A program made the translations under genes and the position numbers. From positions 124,001 through 188,000 of the forward strand of contig JAYRKL010000001.1 in NCBI GenBank assembly GCA_041905795.1: a DNA stretch of 64,000 nucleotides. Reading direction: 5' to 3'. Shown here piece by piece: positions 8,582-16,756 of this stretch. This DNA is from SHVO01 sp041905795 (GTDB lineage: Bacteria > Pseudomonadota > Alphaproteobacteria > Rhodospirillales > Rhodospirillaceae). Numbering within the stretch: the stretch's first letter is position 1; every line of letters begins with the position of its first letter. The notes under the pieces were generated by a model. That model saw only the letters and a program-made list of their open reading frames with translations. It was not told the origin of the DNA and made no database searches.

Positions 8582-9409
8582 TTAAGGCGCGGTTACGTAG
8601 GCGACCGCGGCGGCCAGGATTAACGGCAGGGCGGCGACTCCTGCCAGGACCAGGGGAAACAGGACGGCGGAGATCCGCGCCTTGGGCAGCGGCACCCGCC
8701 GCGCCGTCCCGTCGGCGAACAGGATCAAGGGCAAAAGCAGCAACGCAGGCCGCACGGCGGGATGCGAGGACGCCAGCGCCCAGACGATGGCCAGCAGCGT
8801 GGCCCCGGCCCCGAGGACAATGGCGTCGCCCACCGGCAGCGCGATCAGCGCCGCGACCGCGCCGTAAGCCGCCAGCGACAGGGCCAGCATCACCGCCGTG
8901 ACGGCGAGAGGCAGGTCGTGAACGACCGCGGCGACCGCCGCCGCCGCCAGCGCCAGCATGGCCATGATGACCAGGACGGTGGTGGTGTCGGCGCGCAGAC
9001 GGTCGAGCCGCGCCAGCACCGCGAGCGACAGCGCGATCAGGGCGCCGACCAGGATCAGCGTGTCGCTGGGCAATGGTCCGTGCGGCACGAGCGTGCCGGT
9101 GACCGAGGCGGCGGCCGACACCGCCACGACCGCCATCGCGGCGACGATGGCCGCGAGGCGCCGGCGGATGACCGCGTCGACCAGAACCCCCATGAGCATG
9201 GCGCCGATGGCGATATGGCCGATGCGGGCAAACGCTTCCGTCGGCATCCAGCCCGGACGCCAGACGATGGCCCAGGCGATCAGGAAACCGGCGACCACCG
9301 CCGCGCCGGCGAGCCGCGCGCCGCGCTCGGCACCCAAGCCAAGGCGGGCCGCCCCGGTGAGGATCAGGGTGAGCGCGAACGGCAGGATGATGCCGAGGGT
9401 GAGTTTCAT
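8582..9409 (-). CDS. Multi-pass membrane protein of unknown function
   Basis: I do not recognise a family. The 275-residue chain is nearly all hydrophobic and alanine-rich. It has about nine predicted membrane helices separated by short arginine-containing loops, for example RRRLAA and RLDRLRADTT, and no obvious catalytic motif. The reading frame is open for its full length and shows the strong G/C third-position bias of its neighbours, which supports real coding. It lies 20 bp downstream of the FkbM methyltransferase gene on the same strand. Confidence 0.7.
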   Translation of the reverse strand: MKLTLGIILPFALTLILTGAARLGLGAERGARLAGAAVVAGFLIAWAIVWRPGWMPTEAFARIGHIAIGAMLMGVLVDAVIRRRLAAIVAAMAVVAVSAAASVTGTLVPHGPLPSDTLILVGALIALSLAVLARLDRLRADTTTVLVIMAMLALAAAAVAAVVHDLPLAVTAVMLALSLAAYGAVAALIALPVGDAIVLGAGATLLAIVWALASSHPAVRPALLLLPLILFADGTARRVPLPKARISAVLFPLVLAGVAALPLILAAAVAYVTAP

Positions 9410-9429
9410 GGTCTCGCCAGATTCGCCCG

Positions 9430-10224
9430 TTACGTCTCAGCAAGCCCGCGCCGCGCGCGCTGCTTCGCGAGGTATGCCGCGCCGGCCGCCCGCGTGGTTT
9501 CGCGCCGCTTGATCTGGGCCAGGATGACCTTGTCATTCTCGGCTTCGTCCCAGAACCCGCGGCTGCGCAAGTGATCATGGGAGCGGTTCAGGTAAACCGG
9601 ATAGAACCATCCCAGGGATCCGTCCGGCATGCGATTGACATTGGTCACGTCGAACAGGCCGAACCCCGCCGCCTCGAGCGCGGCATTGATGCCATGGAAA
9701 TCGCCCAGGTCGGCCTCGCACACCACTGCCACCGTGTCCCGCAACACGCGCGCGGCGCCGCGCAAGGCCTGGACTTCGGCGCCCTGGACGTCGAGCTTGA
9801 GCAGGAAGGGCGGTGTCAGCCGCAGCCGCGCGGCAAGCGCGTCCAGGGTCACCGCCGGCACAATCCGCTTTTCCACGCTGAGCTTGTTGATCTGATCCCA
9901 GTACGGGTCGGTATCCGGGCGCAGGGAATCCCAATAGGGATGGGCGGCGGCGGTCATCTCCACCTGCCCCTCGTGATCGGTCACTGCACCGATGAAGTAG
10001 TGGCCGCCGAAGACGTCCTGGATCGCCCGCAGCGAATCCTCGTAGGTCTCGTTGGCGTCGATGTTGACGGGCGCCGCGTCATCAAACAGGCCCAGGCTAT
10101 GGCCATGGATGAAGAAATAACCGTCGGCGGAGCCGAGATCGATCACCGTGCCGTAACGCACGCCCTTGGCGTGCAGGACGGCAAGGCTCGCCGCATCGGT
10201 TTCCGGCGCCGCCTTCCCGGTCAT
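9430..10224 (-). CDS. FkbM-family SAM-dependent methyltransferase
   Basis: A 264-residue class I methyltransferase. The SAM-binding strand is seen in VIDLGSADGYFFIHG, and the family's LLKLDVQGAEVQALRGA motif follows at about residue 150. FkbM proteins O-methylate sugars or secondary metabolites, and in many bacteria they act on surface polysaccharide. The substrate here cannot be told. It starts 17 bp after the tri-haem cytochrome gene on the same strand, probably by chance of compact packing rather than shared function. Confidence 0.85.
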   Translation of the reverse strand: MTGKAAPETDAASLAVLHAKGVRYGTVIDLGSADGYFFIHGHSLGLFDDAAPVNIDANETYEDSLRAIQDVFGGHYFIGAVTDHEGQVEMTAAAHPYWDSLRPDTDPYWDQINKLSVEKRIVPAVTLDALAARLRLTPPFLLKLDVQGAEVQALRGAARVLRDTVAVVCEADLGDFHGINAALEAAGFGLFDVTNVNRMPDGSLGWFYPVYLNRSHDHLRSRGFWDEAENDKVILAQIKRRETTRAAGAAYLAKQRARRGLAET

Positions 10225-10240
10225 CAGCAGCCTTCGCAGG

Positions 10241-11644
10241 TCACCTTTGCTTCGCCACGTCCGCGGCCTGCACGGCGCTGCCGGCGTTGCCCCAGCTGGA
10301 GCGGATGTAGTTGGCGGCGGCGGCGATCTCGGCGTCGGTCATCACCTCGCCCAGCGGCTTCATGGTTTCCCACTGGCCGGTGGAGATTTCCTTGGGCGCG
10401 TTGGCGCCGTAGATGATGATGTTGATCAGCGAGGCCGGATCGGCGTGCTGCACGATGGCGCTGCCCACCAGGGGCGGCGAGTTGAACATGCCGCCGCGGC
10501 CGGAATCCTGGTGGCACTTGGCGCAACGGTCCTTGTAGACCGCCTGCCCGGCCTTGGTCTGGTCCTCGGAGATCGGCGCGCCGGCCGGCAGTTCCTTGGG
10601 CGCCAGGCTCTTGATGTAGACCGCCATGGCCTTGGTGTCCTCGACCGACAGATGACGCATGCTGTTGACGATCACCTCGGTCATGGGGCCCCAGGTGCCG
10701 GCGTGGTTGATGACGAAGCCCTTGTTCAGGTACTTGGCGATGTCGTCCGCCGACCAGGCGCCGAGGCCGGTCTTGGCCTGGGTCAGGTTGACCGCGGACC
10801 ACTTGCGGATCTTGGGAGCGGCGTCCGCCGCTCCGACGTGGTCCAGCATCTCGCCGCCGGCATAGGCCAGGTTCTGGTTCTCGGCGAAGGTGAGCGGATT
10901 GCGCGGGCTGTGGCAGGCGCTGCAATGGCCGAGGCCTTCGGTCAGATAGGCGCCGCGGTTCCATTCCGCCGACTGGGTGTTGTCGGTCTTGTAGCGCTCC
11001 GACGTGTGGAACAGGGCGTTCCAGAAGATCATCGGCCAGCGCATCATGAACGCGACGCCGTTGGACGGCGGCGTATACACCACCGGCTTCAGGGTCTTGA
11101 GATAGGCGTAGATCGCCTTCACATCGTCGTCGCTGACCTTGGTGAAGGAGGTGTACGGGAACGCCGGGAACAGGCGGCGGCCGCCGGGGGCGACGCCGTC
11201 GTGCATCGCCTTGATGAAGTCCTCTTCGGTCCACTTGCCGAGACCGGTCTCAGGGTCCGGCGTGATGTTGGTGGAATAGATCGACCCCACGGGCGAATGG
11301 AGTTCCAGGCCGCCGGCGAATTCCTCGCCGCCCTTGCGGGTGTGGCAGCTGATGCAATTGCCGGCGGTGGCCAGGTATTTGCCTTTCTCGACCTTCTCGT
11401 CGGTCTGGGGCGTCATGTCCGAGGGCGCCGCGCCGGGGCTCTCGGCGGCGGGCGCCGCGACGTCGGACGGCGGCAGCGCTGGCGCTTCGCCGCTGGACGG
11501 GGCCATGGCCGGCGCCGGCGCGTCGGTGGGCGCGGGGGCCGGCGCGTCCGCCGCCAGCACGATGCCCGCCAGGGCGAGGGCGCCGCCAATGGCCGCAAGG
11601 GGCGGCGCGGAAATCAGGAGGCCGAGCTTAAAGGAGCGTTTCAT
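10241..11644 (-). CDS. Tri-haem cytochrome c (alcohol/gluconate dehydrogenase subunit type)
   Basis: A 467-residue exported cytochrome with three CXXCH haem-attachment sites: CISCH (residue 97), CSACH (241) and CAKCH (374). An N-terminal hydrophobic segment (LGLLISAPPLAAIGGALALA) serves as signal or anchor and is followed by a 45-residue Pro/Ala linker. Three-haem chains of this layout are the electron-accepting subunits of membrane alcohol, gluconate or sorbose dehydrogenases and pass electrons to ubiquinone. No dehydrogenase gene is next to it, so it may act alone or with a partner elsewhere. Two cytochrome c' genes lie upstream on the same strand. Confidence 0.92.
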   Translation of the reverse strand: MKRSFKLGLLISAPPLAAIGGALALAGIVLAADAPAPAPTDAPAPAMAPSSGEAPALPPSDVAAPAAESPGAAPSDMTPQTDEKVEKGKYLATAGNCISCHTRKGGEEFAGGLELHSPVGSIYSTNITPDPETGLGKWTEEDFIKAMHDGVAPGGRRLFPAFPYTSFTKVSDDDVKAIYAYLKTLKPVVYTPPSNGVAFMMRWPMIFWNALFHTSERYKTDNTQSAEWNRGAYLTEGLGHCSACHSPRNPLTFAENQNLAYAGGEMLDHVGAADAAPKIRKWSAVNLTQAKTGLGAWSADDIAKYLNKGFVINHAGTWGPMTEVIVNSMRHLSVEDTKAMAVYIKSLAPKELPAGAPISEDQTKAGQAVYKDRCAKCHQDSGRGGMFNSPPLVGSAIVQHADPASLINIIIYGANAPKEISTGQWETMKPLGEVMTDAEIAAAANYIRSSWGNAGSAVQAADVAKQR

Positions 11645-11739
11645 GATGGCGCACTCTCGCTTCTCAGTGGGCGGTTGTGACGAGGATGGGGGGAATATAC
11701 CGGCGCGGGCGCAGGATTCCAGCCGCGTGTTGTTGGAGC

Positions 11740-12180
11740 CTAGCGTTTGGTTTCGTCGCGGTAGAGGTCGTGGCAGGCTTTGCAGGCCAGGGCCTCCAGC
11801 ACATTGACGCTTTCCGGCCCCTTTTCCCGGGCGGTTTTCGCGGCGGCCGCGGTCTTACGCGCGAAATCGTCCATGCGCCTCGAGAAATCCGGCCATTTGC
11901 TCCAGATCTCGGGGCGCGCCTCGCCCCCCGGGACACGGGGGGTGAAAGCTTTGGTGGCGTAGGATGCGGTCAGGGCGATGGCCTGAAGATGGGCCGCGGC
12001 GTCGCCCCTGACGGTTCCCGACAGGATCATGCCGAGCGCCGCCGACTGCTCGTTGAGGGTGATCATCAGGTGGCGGCGGTAGTCCAGCACGCTGCGCTCA
12101 TCGGGCCGGTCGTCGGCGCGCGCGGGTCCGGCCAGCCACGCTACGGCCGCAAGCCCCAGACACACCGCTTCCAGTCTCAT
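11740..12180 (-). CDS. Cytochrome c' family protein (copy 2)
   Basis: A 146-residue periplasmic four-helix-bundle cytochrome. It begins with a signal peptide (LGLAAVAWLAGPARA) and ends with the C-terminal haem site CKACH followed by DLYRDE, the normal position for cytochrome c'. Family members bind NO and CO at a five-coordinate haem and are linked to nitrosative-stress defence. The start has a TAAGG ribosome-binding site. It is a diverged paralogue of the gene immediately upstream (12255-12698), with the same DYRxHxMxTLxEQ N-terminal pattern. A hairpin lies between the two genes. Confidence 0.9.
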   Translation of the reverse strand: MRLEAVCLGLAAVAWLAGPARADDRPDERSVLDYRRHLMITLNEQSAALGMILSGTVRGDAAAHLQAIALTASYATKAFTPRVPGGEARPEIWSKWPDFSRRMDDFARKTAAAAKTAREKGPESVNVLEALACKACHDLYRDETKR

Positions 12181-12197
12181 GCCTTACCCCAAAGACA

Positions 12198-12229
12198 AAG
12201 CGCCCGCTCCCCGTCGGGAGCAGGCGCTT
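12198..12229 (-). terminator. Hairpin between the two cytochrome c' genes
   Basis: A 14-bp stem with one mismatch (12198-12211 with 12216-12229) and a 4-nt loop, followed on the minus strand by a T-rich stretch. It sits after the first cytochrome c' gene and just before the second, so the second copy may be transcribed by partial read-through. Confidence 0.6.
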
Positions 12230-12254
12230 CGCATCGATCGCGTCGCGCGAAGGA

Positions 12255-12698
12255 TTACTTCTTCTGCTCGCGATAAGTCTCGTGGCAGCCCTTGCAGGTC
12301 ATTGCCGTCGCCATCTTTCCCTTCACGGCTTCGAGGCCGCCGGCCTGGGCGGTCTTGGCGAGATCGGCCATGTTGGCCGAGAGTTCCTTGGCGCGCTTGG
12401 AGAAGTCGTCCCACTTGCCCCACACGTCGGCCTTGGATTCGCCGCCCGCCACCTTCTCCTTGAAGGCGGCTTCGACGGTGGCCGCGGTCACGGCCATGAT
12501 CTGGACGTGCAGCGCCGCGTTCTCGGCCGGGCCCTTGCCCTGGATCAGCATGTTCAGGGACTGAGCCTGTTCGCCCAGGGTCTTCATGATGTGCTGGCGA
12601 TAATCGATAACGTCCTGATTGTCGGCGCGCGCGATGCCCGACAGCGTGGTGGCGGCGAGCAGGGCAACCCCAGCCGCGATATGGCTCAGACGAGTCAT
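12255..12698 (-). CDS. Cytochrome c' family protein (copy 1)
   Basis: A 147-residue periplasmic cytochrome c' with signal peptide (HIAAGVALLAATTLSGIARA), amphipathic helices with the DYRQHIMKTLGEQ pattern, and a C-terminal CKGCH haem site followed by ETYREQKK. The ATG at 12698 is chosen because it begins the signal peptide and has a GGAG seven bases upstream; an in-frame TTG four codons earlier is less likely. Known relatives bind NO or act in electron transfer. It is paired with the paralogue at 11740-12180. Confidence 0.92.
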   Translation of the reverse strand: MTRLSHIAAGVALLAATTLSGIARADNQDVIDYRQHIMKTLGEQAQSLNMLIQGKGPAENAALHVQIMAVTAATVEAAFKEKVAGGESKADVWGKWDDFSKRAKELSANMADLAKTAQAGGLEAVKGKMATAMTCKGCHETYREQKK

Positions 12699-12901
12699 TT
12701 GGAACTCCAATGTTGACCAAGAAGCGGGCGAACGAAAAAACTATCAGCCGGGATTGTGGCGCTTTTTGGCTGTCCGTCCAACGACGTACCGCTCATCCCG
12801 CGTCCCCACCCCGCCATAGCTTCAATGGATCAAAGCTTTACAAAGAACCGGCCCAGGTGGCAAGAGCGGCAACCCGCCCTGTAACGGATCACGATCCTGT
12901 C

Positions 12902-13543
12902 ATGACCCAGCCCCCCGCCCCGCCCGCCAACCGATTGGAGGCCAAGCGATTGCAGGCTATGTGCGTGTTTTGCGGCGCCAATCCCGGGACCGATCCGGCC
13001 TTCCGTAACGCAGCGGTTGCATTGGGAAAGGCGTTGGCGATGCATGGCGCCACCCTGGTGACGGGCGGCGGCTCCACCGGACTGATGGGCGCGGTCAACG
13101 ACGGCGCCCTCGGCGCCGGCGGCAAGGTGGTCGGCGTGATCCCGGACTTCCTGAAGAACAAGGAATTGGCTGACCTGCGCGCCACCGAACTCGTGGTCGT
13201 GCCCGACATGCACACCCGCAAACGCACCATGTTCGAGCGCGCGGATGCTTTCTGCATCCTGCCGGGCGGCGTCGGCACCCTGGATGAGACCTTCGAGATC
13301 GTCACCTGGCGCCAGCTGCACCTGCACAACAAGCCGGTCCTGGTCTTCAACGTCAACGACTATTGGACCCCCCTGCTGGCGATGTTCGACCGCATCGAGC
13401 AGAAGGGATTCGCCCATCACGGCCATGCCGCTTTGCTGACGGTCGTTCACAGCGCCGACGAAGCCGTCCGCACGGCCGAGCGGGAACTGGCCGAACCCAA
13501 GGCGCGGGTCCGCTTCTCGGGCATGAAAGAAGCACATATATAA
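12902..13543 (+). CDS. LOG family protein (nucleoside 5'-monophosphate phosphoribohydrolase)
   Basis: A 213-residue Rossmann-like protein of the LOG/TIGR00730 family. The conserved segments are MCVFCGANPGTDP, VTGGGSTGLMGAVNDGAL and LPGGVGTLDEXXE, whose PGGxGTxxE motif marks the active site. Plant and bacterial LOG proteins release the base from cytokinin-type nucleotides; bacterial ones may act more widely on AMP. The frame is open further upstream, but the ATG at 12902 gives the usual length. The stretch 12699-12901 holds the divergent promoters and no other gene. Confidence 0.9.
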   Translation: MTQPPAPPANRLEAKRLQAMCVFCGANPGTDPAFRNAAVALGKALAMHGATLVTGGGSTGLMGAVNDGALGAGGKVVGVIPDFLKNKELADLRATELVVVPDMHTRKRTMFERADAFCILPGGVGTLDETFEIVTWRQLHLHNKPVLVFNVNDYWTPLLAMFDRIEQKGFAHHGHAALLTVVHSADEAVRTAERELAEPKARVRFSGMKEAHI

Positions 13544-13650
13544 CAATGGGTTATACATAGACCGGCGCGGCCTTTCCCGGCTTGCGCCGCCCGCCGGCGA
13601 TGCACTACGTTCGCCCACTCAAACCTGAAACCGCTTCTTCATAAAAACAC

Positions 13651-13667
13651 GCGGCGCCCGGCGCCGC
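13651..13667 (+). terminator. GC palindrome with T-run after the LOG gene
   Basis: A 17-base palindrome, GCGGCGCC-C-GGCGCCGC, followed by CTTTT lies between the LOG gene and icd. It could end the LOG transcript, though its true loop must be larger than the single central base. It ends only about 25 bp before the icd start. Confidence 0.4.
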
Positions 13668-13691
13668 CTTTTGGGGGACAAGGAAAAGCTC

Positions 13692-14906
13692 ATGGCCAAG
13701 ATCAAGGTGAAGACGCCGGTTGTCGATCTCGACGGCGACGAGATGACCCGCATCATCTGGCAGTTCATCAAGGACAAACTGATCCTTCCCTACCTGGACA
13801 TCGAGCTGAAGTACTTCGACCTCGGCGTCGAATACCGCGACAAGACCGAGGACAAGGTCACCATCGACGCCGCCAACGCCATCAAGCAGTACGGCGTGGG
13901 CGTGAAGTGCGCCACGATTACCCCCGATGAAGCGCGCGTGAAGGAATTCAACCTCAAGAAGATGTGGAAGTCGCCCAACGGCACCATCCGCAACATCCTG
14001 GGCGGCACCATCTTCCGCGAGCCGATCATCTGCAAGAACGTGCCGCGCCTGGTGCCCGGCTGGACCCAGCCGATCATCATCGGCCGCCACGGTTTCGGCG
14101 ATCAGTACAAGGCCACCGACTTCAAGGTGCCCGGTCCCGGCAAGCTGACCATGACCTACACCCCCGCCGGCGGCGGCGCACCGGTCAACTACGACGTGTT
14201 CGATTTCCCCGCGGCCGGCGTCGCCATGGGCATGTACAATCTCGATGACTCGATCGCCGACTTCGCGCGCTCCTGCCTGAACTACGGCCTCGCCCGCGGC
14301 TATCCGGTGTACCTGTCGACCAAGAACACCATCCTCAAGGCCTATGACGGCCGCTTCAAAGACATCTTCCAGAAGATCTACGACGAAGACTTCAAGAAGC
14401 AGTACGAAGCCAAGGGCCTGACCTACGAACACCGCCTGATCGACGACATGGTGGCCTCGGCCCTCAAGTGGTCGGGCGCCTTCGTCTGGGCCTGCAAGAA
14501 CTACGACGGCGACGTGCAGTCCGACACGGTTGCCCAAGGTTTTGGCTCGCTCGGCATGATGACCTCGGTGCTGCTCACCGCCGATGGTAAAACCGTCGAA
14601 GCCGAAGCCGCGCACGGCACCATCACCCGCCATTACCGCCTGCACCAACAGGGCAAGGAAACCTCCTCCAACCCGATCGCCTCGATCTTCGCCTGGACGC
14701 AGGGTCTCAAGCACCGCGGCAAGTTCGACGGCACCGAGGACGTGGTGCACTTCGCCGACACGCTGGAGAAGGTCTGCGTGCAGGCCGTCGAAGGCGGCTT
14801 CATGACCAAGGACCTCGCCATCCTGGTGGGCCCGGAACAGCGCTGGATGACCACCAACCAGTTCCTCGCCAAGCTCGACGAGATGCTGAAGGCGGCGATG
14901 CGCTAA
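13692..14906 (+). CDS. icd: Isocitrate dehydrogenase, NADP-dependent
   Basis: The TCA-cycle enzyme that oxidises isocitrate to 2-oxoglutarate with NADP. The 404-residue sequence is of the dimeric type shared by alphaproteobacteria and eukaryotes. The N-terminus MAKIKVKTPVVDLDGDEMTR, the substrate-binding SPNGTIRNILGGTIFREPI, the DDMVASALKWSGAFVWACKNYDGD catalytic region (two segments) and EAAHGTITRHYR are all intact. The ATG at 13692 follows an AGGAAAAG ribosome-binding site; an in-frame codon seven residues earlier is not needed. Confidence 0.98.
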   Translation: MAKIKVKTPVVDLDGDEMTRIIWQFIKDKLILPYLDIELKYFDLGVEYRDKTEDKVTIDAANAIKQYGVGVKCATITPDEARVKEFNLKKMWKSPNGTIRNILGGTIFREPIICKNVPRLVPGWTQPIIIGRHGFGDQYKATDFKVPGPGKLTMTYTPAGGGAPVNYDVFDFPAAGVAMGMYNLDDSIADFARSCLNYGLARGYPVYLSTKNTILKAYDGRFKDIFQKIYDEDFKKQYEAKGLTYEHRLIDDMVASALKWSGAFVWACKNYDGDVQSDTVAQGFGSLGMMTSVLLTADGKTVEAEAAHGTITRHYRLHQQGKETSSNPIASIFAWTQGLKHRGKFDGTEDVVHFADTLEKVCVQAVEGGFMTKDLAILVGPEQRWMTTNQFLAKLDEMLKAAMR

Positions 14907-14917
14907 GGTCGCGCTCA

Positions 14918-15529
14918 GTGAGCGTCGACAAGTTCATCGGCGGCTACCGGAAGTTCCGCGACGGCTATTTCCGGGAGAACGAGCAATTCATCCATGACTT
15001 GATGGCCAAGGGCCAGAAGCCCTCGGCCATCATGATCGCCTGCTCCGACAGCCGCATCGACCCCGCGCTCGAATTCAATGTCGGGCCCGGCGAGATTTTC
15101 ATGGTGCGCAACGTCGCCGCCCTGGTGCCTCCGTTCGAGACCGGCGGCCAGTACCACGGCACCTCGGCCGCGCTCGAGTTCGCGGTGCGCTCCTTGGAAG
15201 TGGAGAACATCATCGTCATGGGTCACGCCCGTTGCGGCGGCGTGCACGCCCTGATGAACACGCCGCACACGGGCGATTTCGTCGGCGCCTGGATGCATAT
15301 CGCCGACAAGGCCCGCGCCGTGGCACAGGCGGCCAAGCTGCCGGCGCCGGCGGCGCAGGTCCTGTGCGAGCATGAGACGGTGAAGGTCTCGCTGGAGAAC
15401 CTCATGACCTTCCCCTGGGTCAAGGACGCGGTGCACGCCGGCAAGCTCAAGCTGCACGGCTGGTACTTCGACCTCGGCACCGCGACCTTGTTCGTGCTCG
15501 ATGAGCACGGGACGTTCGTGCAGGCATAA
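14918..15529 (+). CDS. Beta-class carbonic anhydrase
   Basis: A 203-residue zinc enzyme that interconverts CO2 and bicarbonate in the cytoplasm. The zinc ligands are visible as the Cys of ACSDSRIDP and the His and Cys of MGHARCGGVHAL; the Asp-Arg dyad of CSDSR is also present. It starts with GTG 11 bp after icd on the same strand, so the two are likely co-transcribed and the anhydrase may handle CO2 released by isocitrate dehydrogenase. The latter link is inference. Confidence 0.95.
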   Translation: MSVDKFIGGYRKFRDGYFRENEQFIHDLMAKGQKPSAIMIACSDSRIDPALEFNVGPGEIFMVRNVAALVPPFETGGQYHGTSAALEFAVRSLEVENIIVMGHARCGGVHALMNTPHTGDFVGAWMHIADKARAVAQAAKLPAPAAQVLCEHETVKVSLENLMTFPWVKDAVHAGKLKLHGWYFDLGTATLFVLDEHGTFVQA

Positions 15530-15545
15530 GCCTTCCCCCCACTGT

Positions 15546-15570
15546 CCTTGCCCCACTCGATCGGGCAAGG
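15546..15570. terminator. Hairpin between convergent genes
   Basis: A perfect 8-bp stem, CCTTGCCC/GGGCAAGG, with a 9-nt loop lies in the 55-bp gap between the carbonic anhydrase gene and the convergent Cys-rich gene. No T-run follows on either strand, so termination there is only suggested. Confidence 0.45.
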
Positions 15571-15584
15571 GCGGTCGCGGAAAG

Positions 15585-16271
15585 CTACGCCTTTTCCTCG
15601 GGATTCCAGCGCTTCTTGAGCTTGGCCAATTCGGCCCTGGTGGCCGGCACCATCTTGCCGCCGGACCTCGGCAGCACCCAGCGATAGCTGCCGTCGCGCA
15701 GGATCACCGGGAAGCGCTCGTTCTTGCGCGAATAGACGCCGCGCATGGCCGAAGACTGCTGGATATAGGTGTCGCGCCAGGCCTCGTCGGCCTTGAACAG
15801 ATATTCGTGCACGTCCAGGAACTGCCGGATGAACGGCTTCTCGACGATGGTGATGTTGGAGATCACCCAGCACAGGCCTTCGAAGGACCAGTAGTAGGAC
15901 AGCCCGATCAGTTCCTTCTCGGTATTGAAGTAGGGAAAGAACGGGAAGGTCCGGCACGCCAGCGAGCGGTTGTCGCGTTCGCAATGAGCCGCGCCGTTGC
16001 ATTCGACTGCGCGGCAGTCGGACCCCTTCAGGTCCGCGACCTCGTTGGCCTCGCCTTTGGTCTTGGGCACGAACTTGTGCCACATGTCGGTGCGCCGGTG
16101 GAGCAGTTCCCATTCCGTGTGTTCGACGATGGGAATGGCATGCCCCGAATCACAGCACACCGGCTGGCCGCCGTTGAGCGGCGCGCATTTCCGGCCGCAG
16201 TCATAAACCTTGGAGATCGGCGCCTGGAAGCGGCGGAACATCTCGGCGTAGTGCTTGGCGGTAACGGTCAT
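15585..16271 (-). CDS. Cysteine-cluster protein, YkgJ-like, function unknown
   Basis: A 228-residue soluble protein with eight cysteines in its first half: C25, C29, C39, C40, C86, C91, C97 and C106. The spacing (CGRKC, VCC, DCRAVEC, HCERD, then CRTFPFFPYF) resembles the Cys-cluster proteins of the YkgJ/UPF0153 type, which are thought to bind zinc or iron-sulfur. The last Cys followed by R-x-F/Y-P-F is also seen there. No catalytic residues can be named. It stands alone on the minus strand, and the assignment is by motif only. Confidence 0.6.
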   Translation of the reverse strand: MTVTAKHYAEMFRRFQAPISKVYDCGRKCAPLNGGQPVCCDSGHAIPIVEHTEWELLHRRTDMWHKFVPKTKGEANEVADLKGSDCRAVECNGAAHCERDNRSLACRTFPFFPYFNTEKELIGLSYYWSFEGLCWVISNITIVEKPFIRQFLDVHEYLFKADEAWRDTYIQQSSAMRGVYSRKNERFPVILRDGSYRWVLPRSGGKMVPATRAELAKLKKRWNPEEKA

Positions 16272-16339
16272 GATGCGGAACCACTGTAACGGGTGAGGCG
16301 CGGGTATAGCTTGTGGTCACCAGATTGGAAAGATGGTCC

Positions 16340-16756
16340 TCACGGCTGTAGCCATTTCTGCATCACGACGCGCGGTGACGTTTCGAAGCCCAGGTTTTCA
16401 TAGAAAACCGACACCTGCGTATTGGTCTCCCGCACCAGGAGCATGGCCTTGGGGATCCCGCGCAGCCTGAGCCATGCTTCCGCGGCCTCGATCACCGCTT
16501 TCCCAACGCCCTCCATTCGGCGCGCAGGATCAACGGCGACGTAGTAAAGCCAGCCGCGATGACCGTCGTGGCCGACCATGACACTTCCGATAATCTGGCC
16601 TGCGTCGATAGCGATCAGGACGTCAGATCCCGCCTTGCCCAGGGCGCGCCGGAAGTCCTCGACCGGATCATTGTACGGCACCATCAGCCCGCAGGCCTTC
16701 CATAGCCCTGTCACGGCGCTCTCGTCGGCAACAGTTGCGGACCTGATGACCGGCAT
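16340..16756 (-). CDS. GNAT-family N-acetyltransferase (YpeA-like)
   Basis: A 138-residue acetyl-CoA-dependent acetyltransferase. The beta-4/alpha-3 acetyl-CoA-binding region is VAVDPARRMEGVGKAVIEAAE, and the C-terminal VRETNTQVSVFYENLGFE is typical of the YpeA group. The substrate is unknown. The ATG at 16756 shares one base with the TGA stop of the VWA gene (TGATG), which indicates translational coupling, so the longer frame upstream is rejected. Confidence 0.85.
   Translation of the reverse strand: MPVIRSATVADESAVTGLWKACGLMVPYNDPVEDFRRALGKAGSDVLIAIDAGQIIGSVMVGHDGHRGWLYYVAVDPARRMEGVGKAVIEAAEAWLRLRGIPKAMLLVRETNTQVSVFYENLGFETSPRVVMQKWLQP

Noticed and set aside
12820..12840. FNR/FixK-like site upstream of the cytochrome c' genes
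   Set aside because: Only one half (TTGAT on the minus strand) is present; the second half does not match ATCAA.
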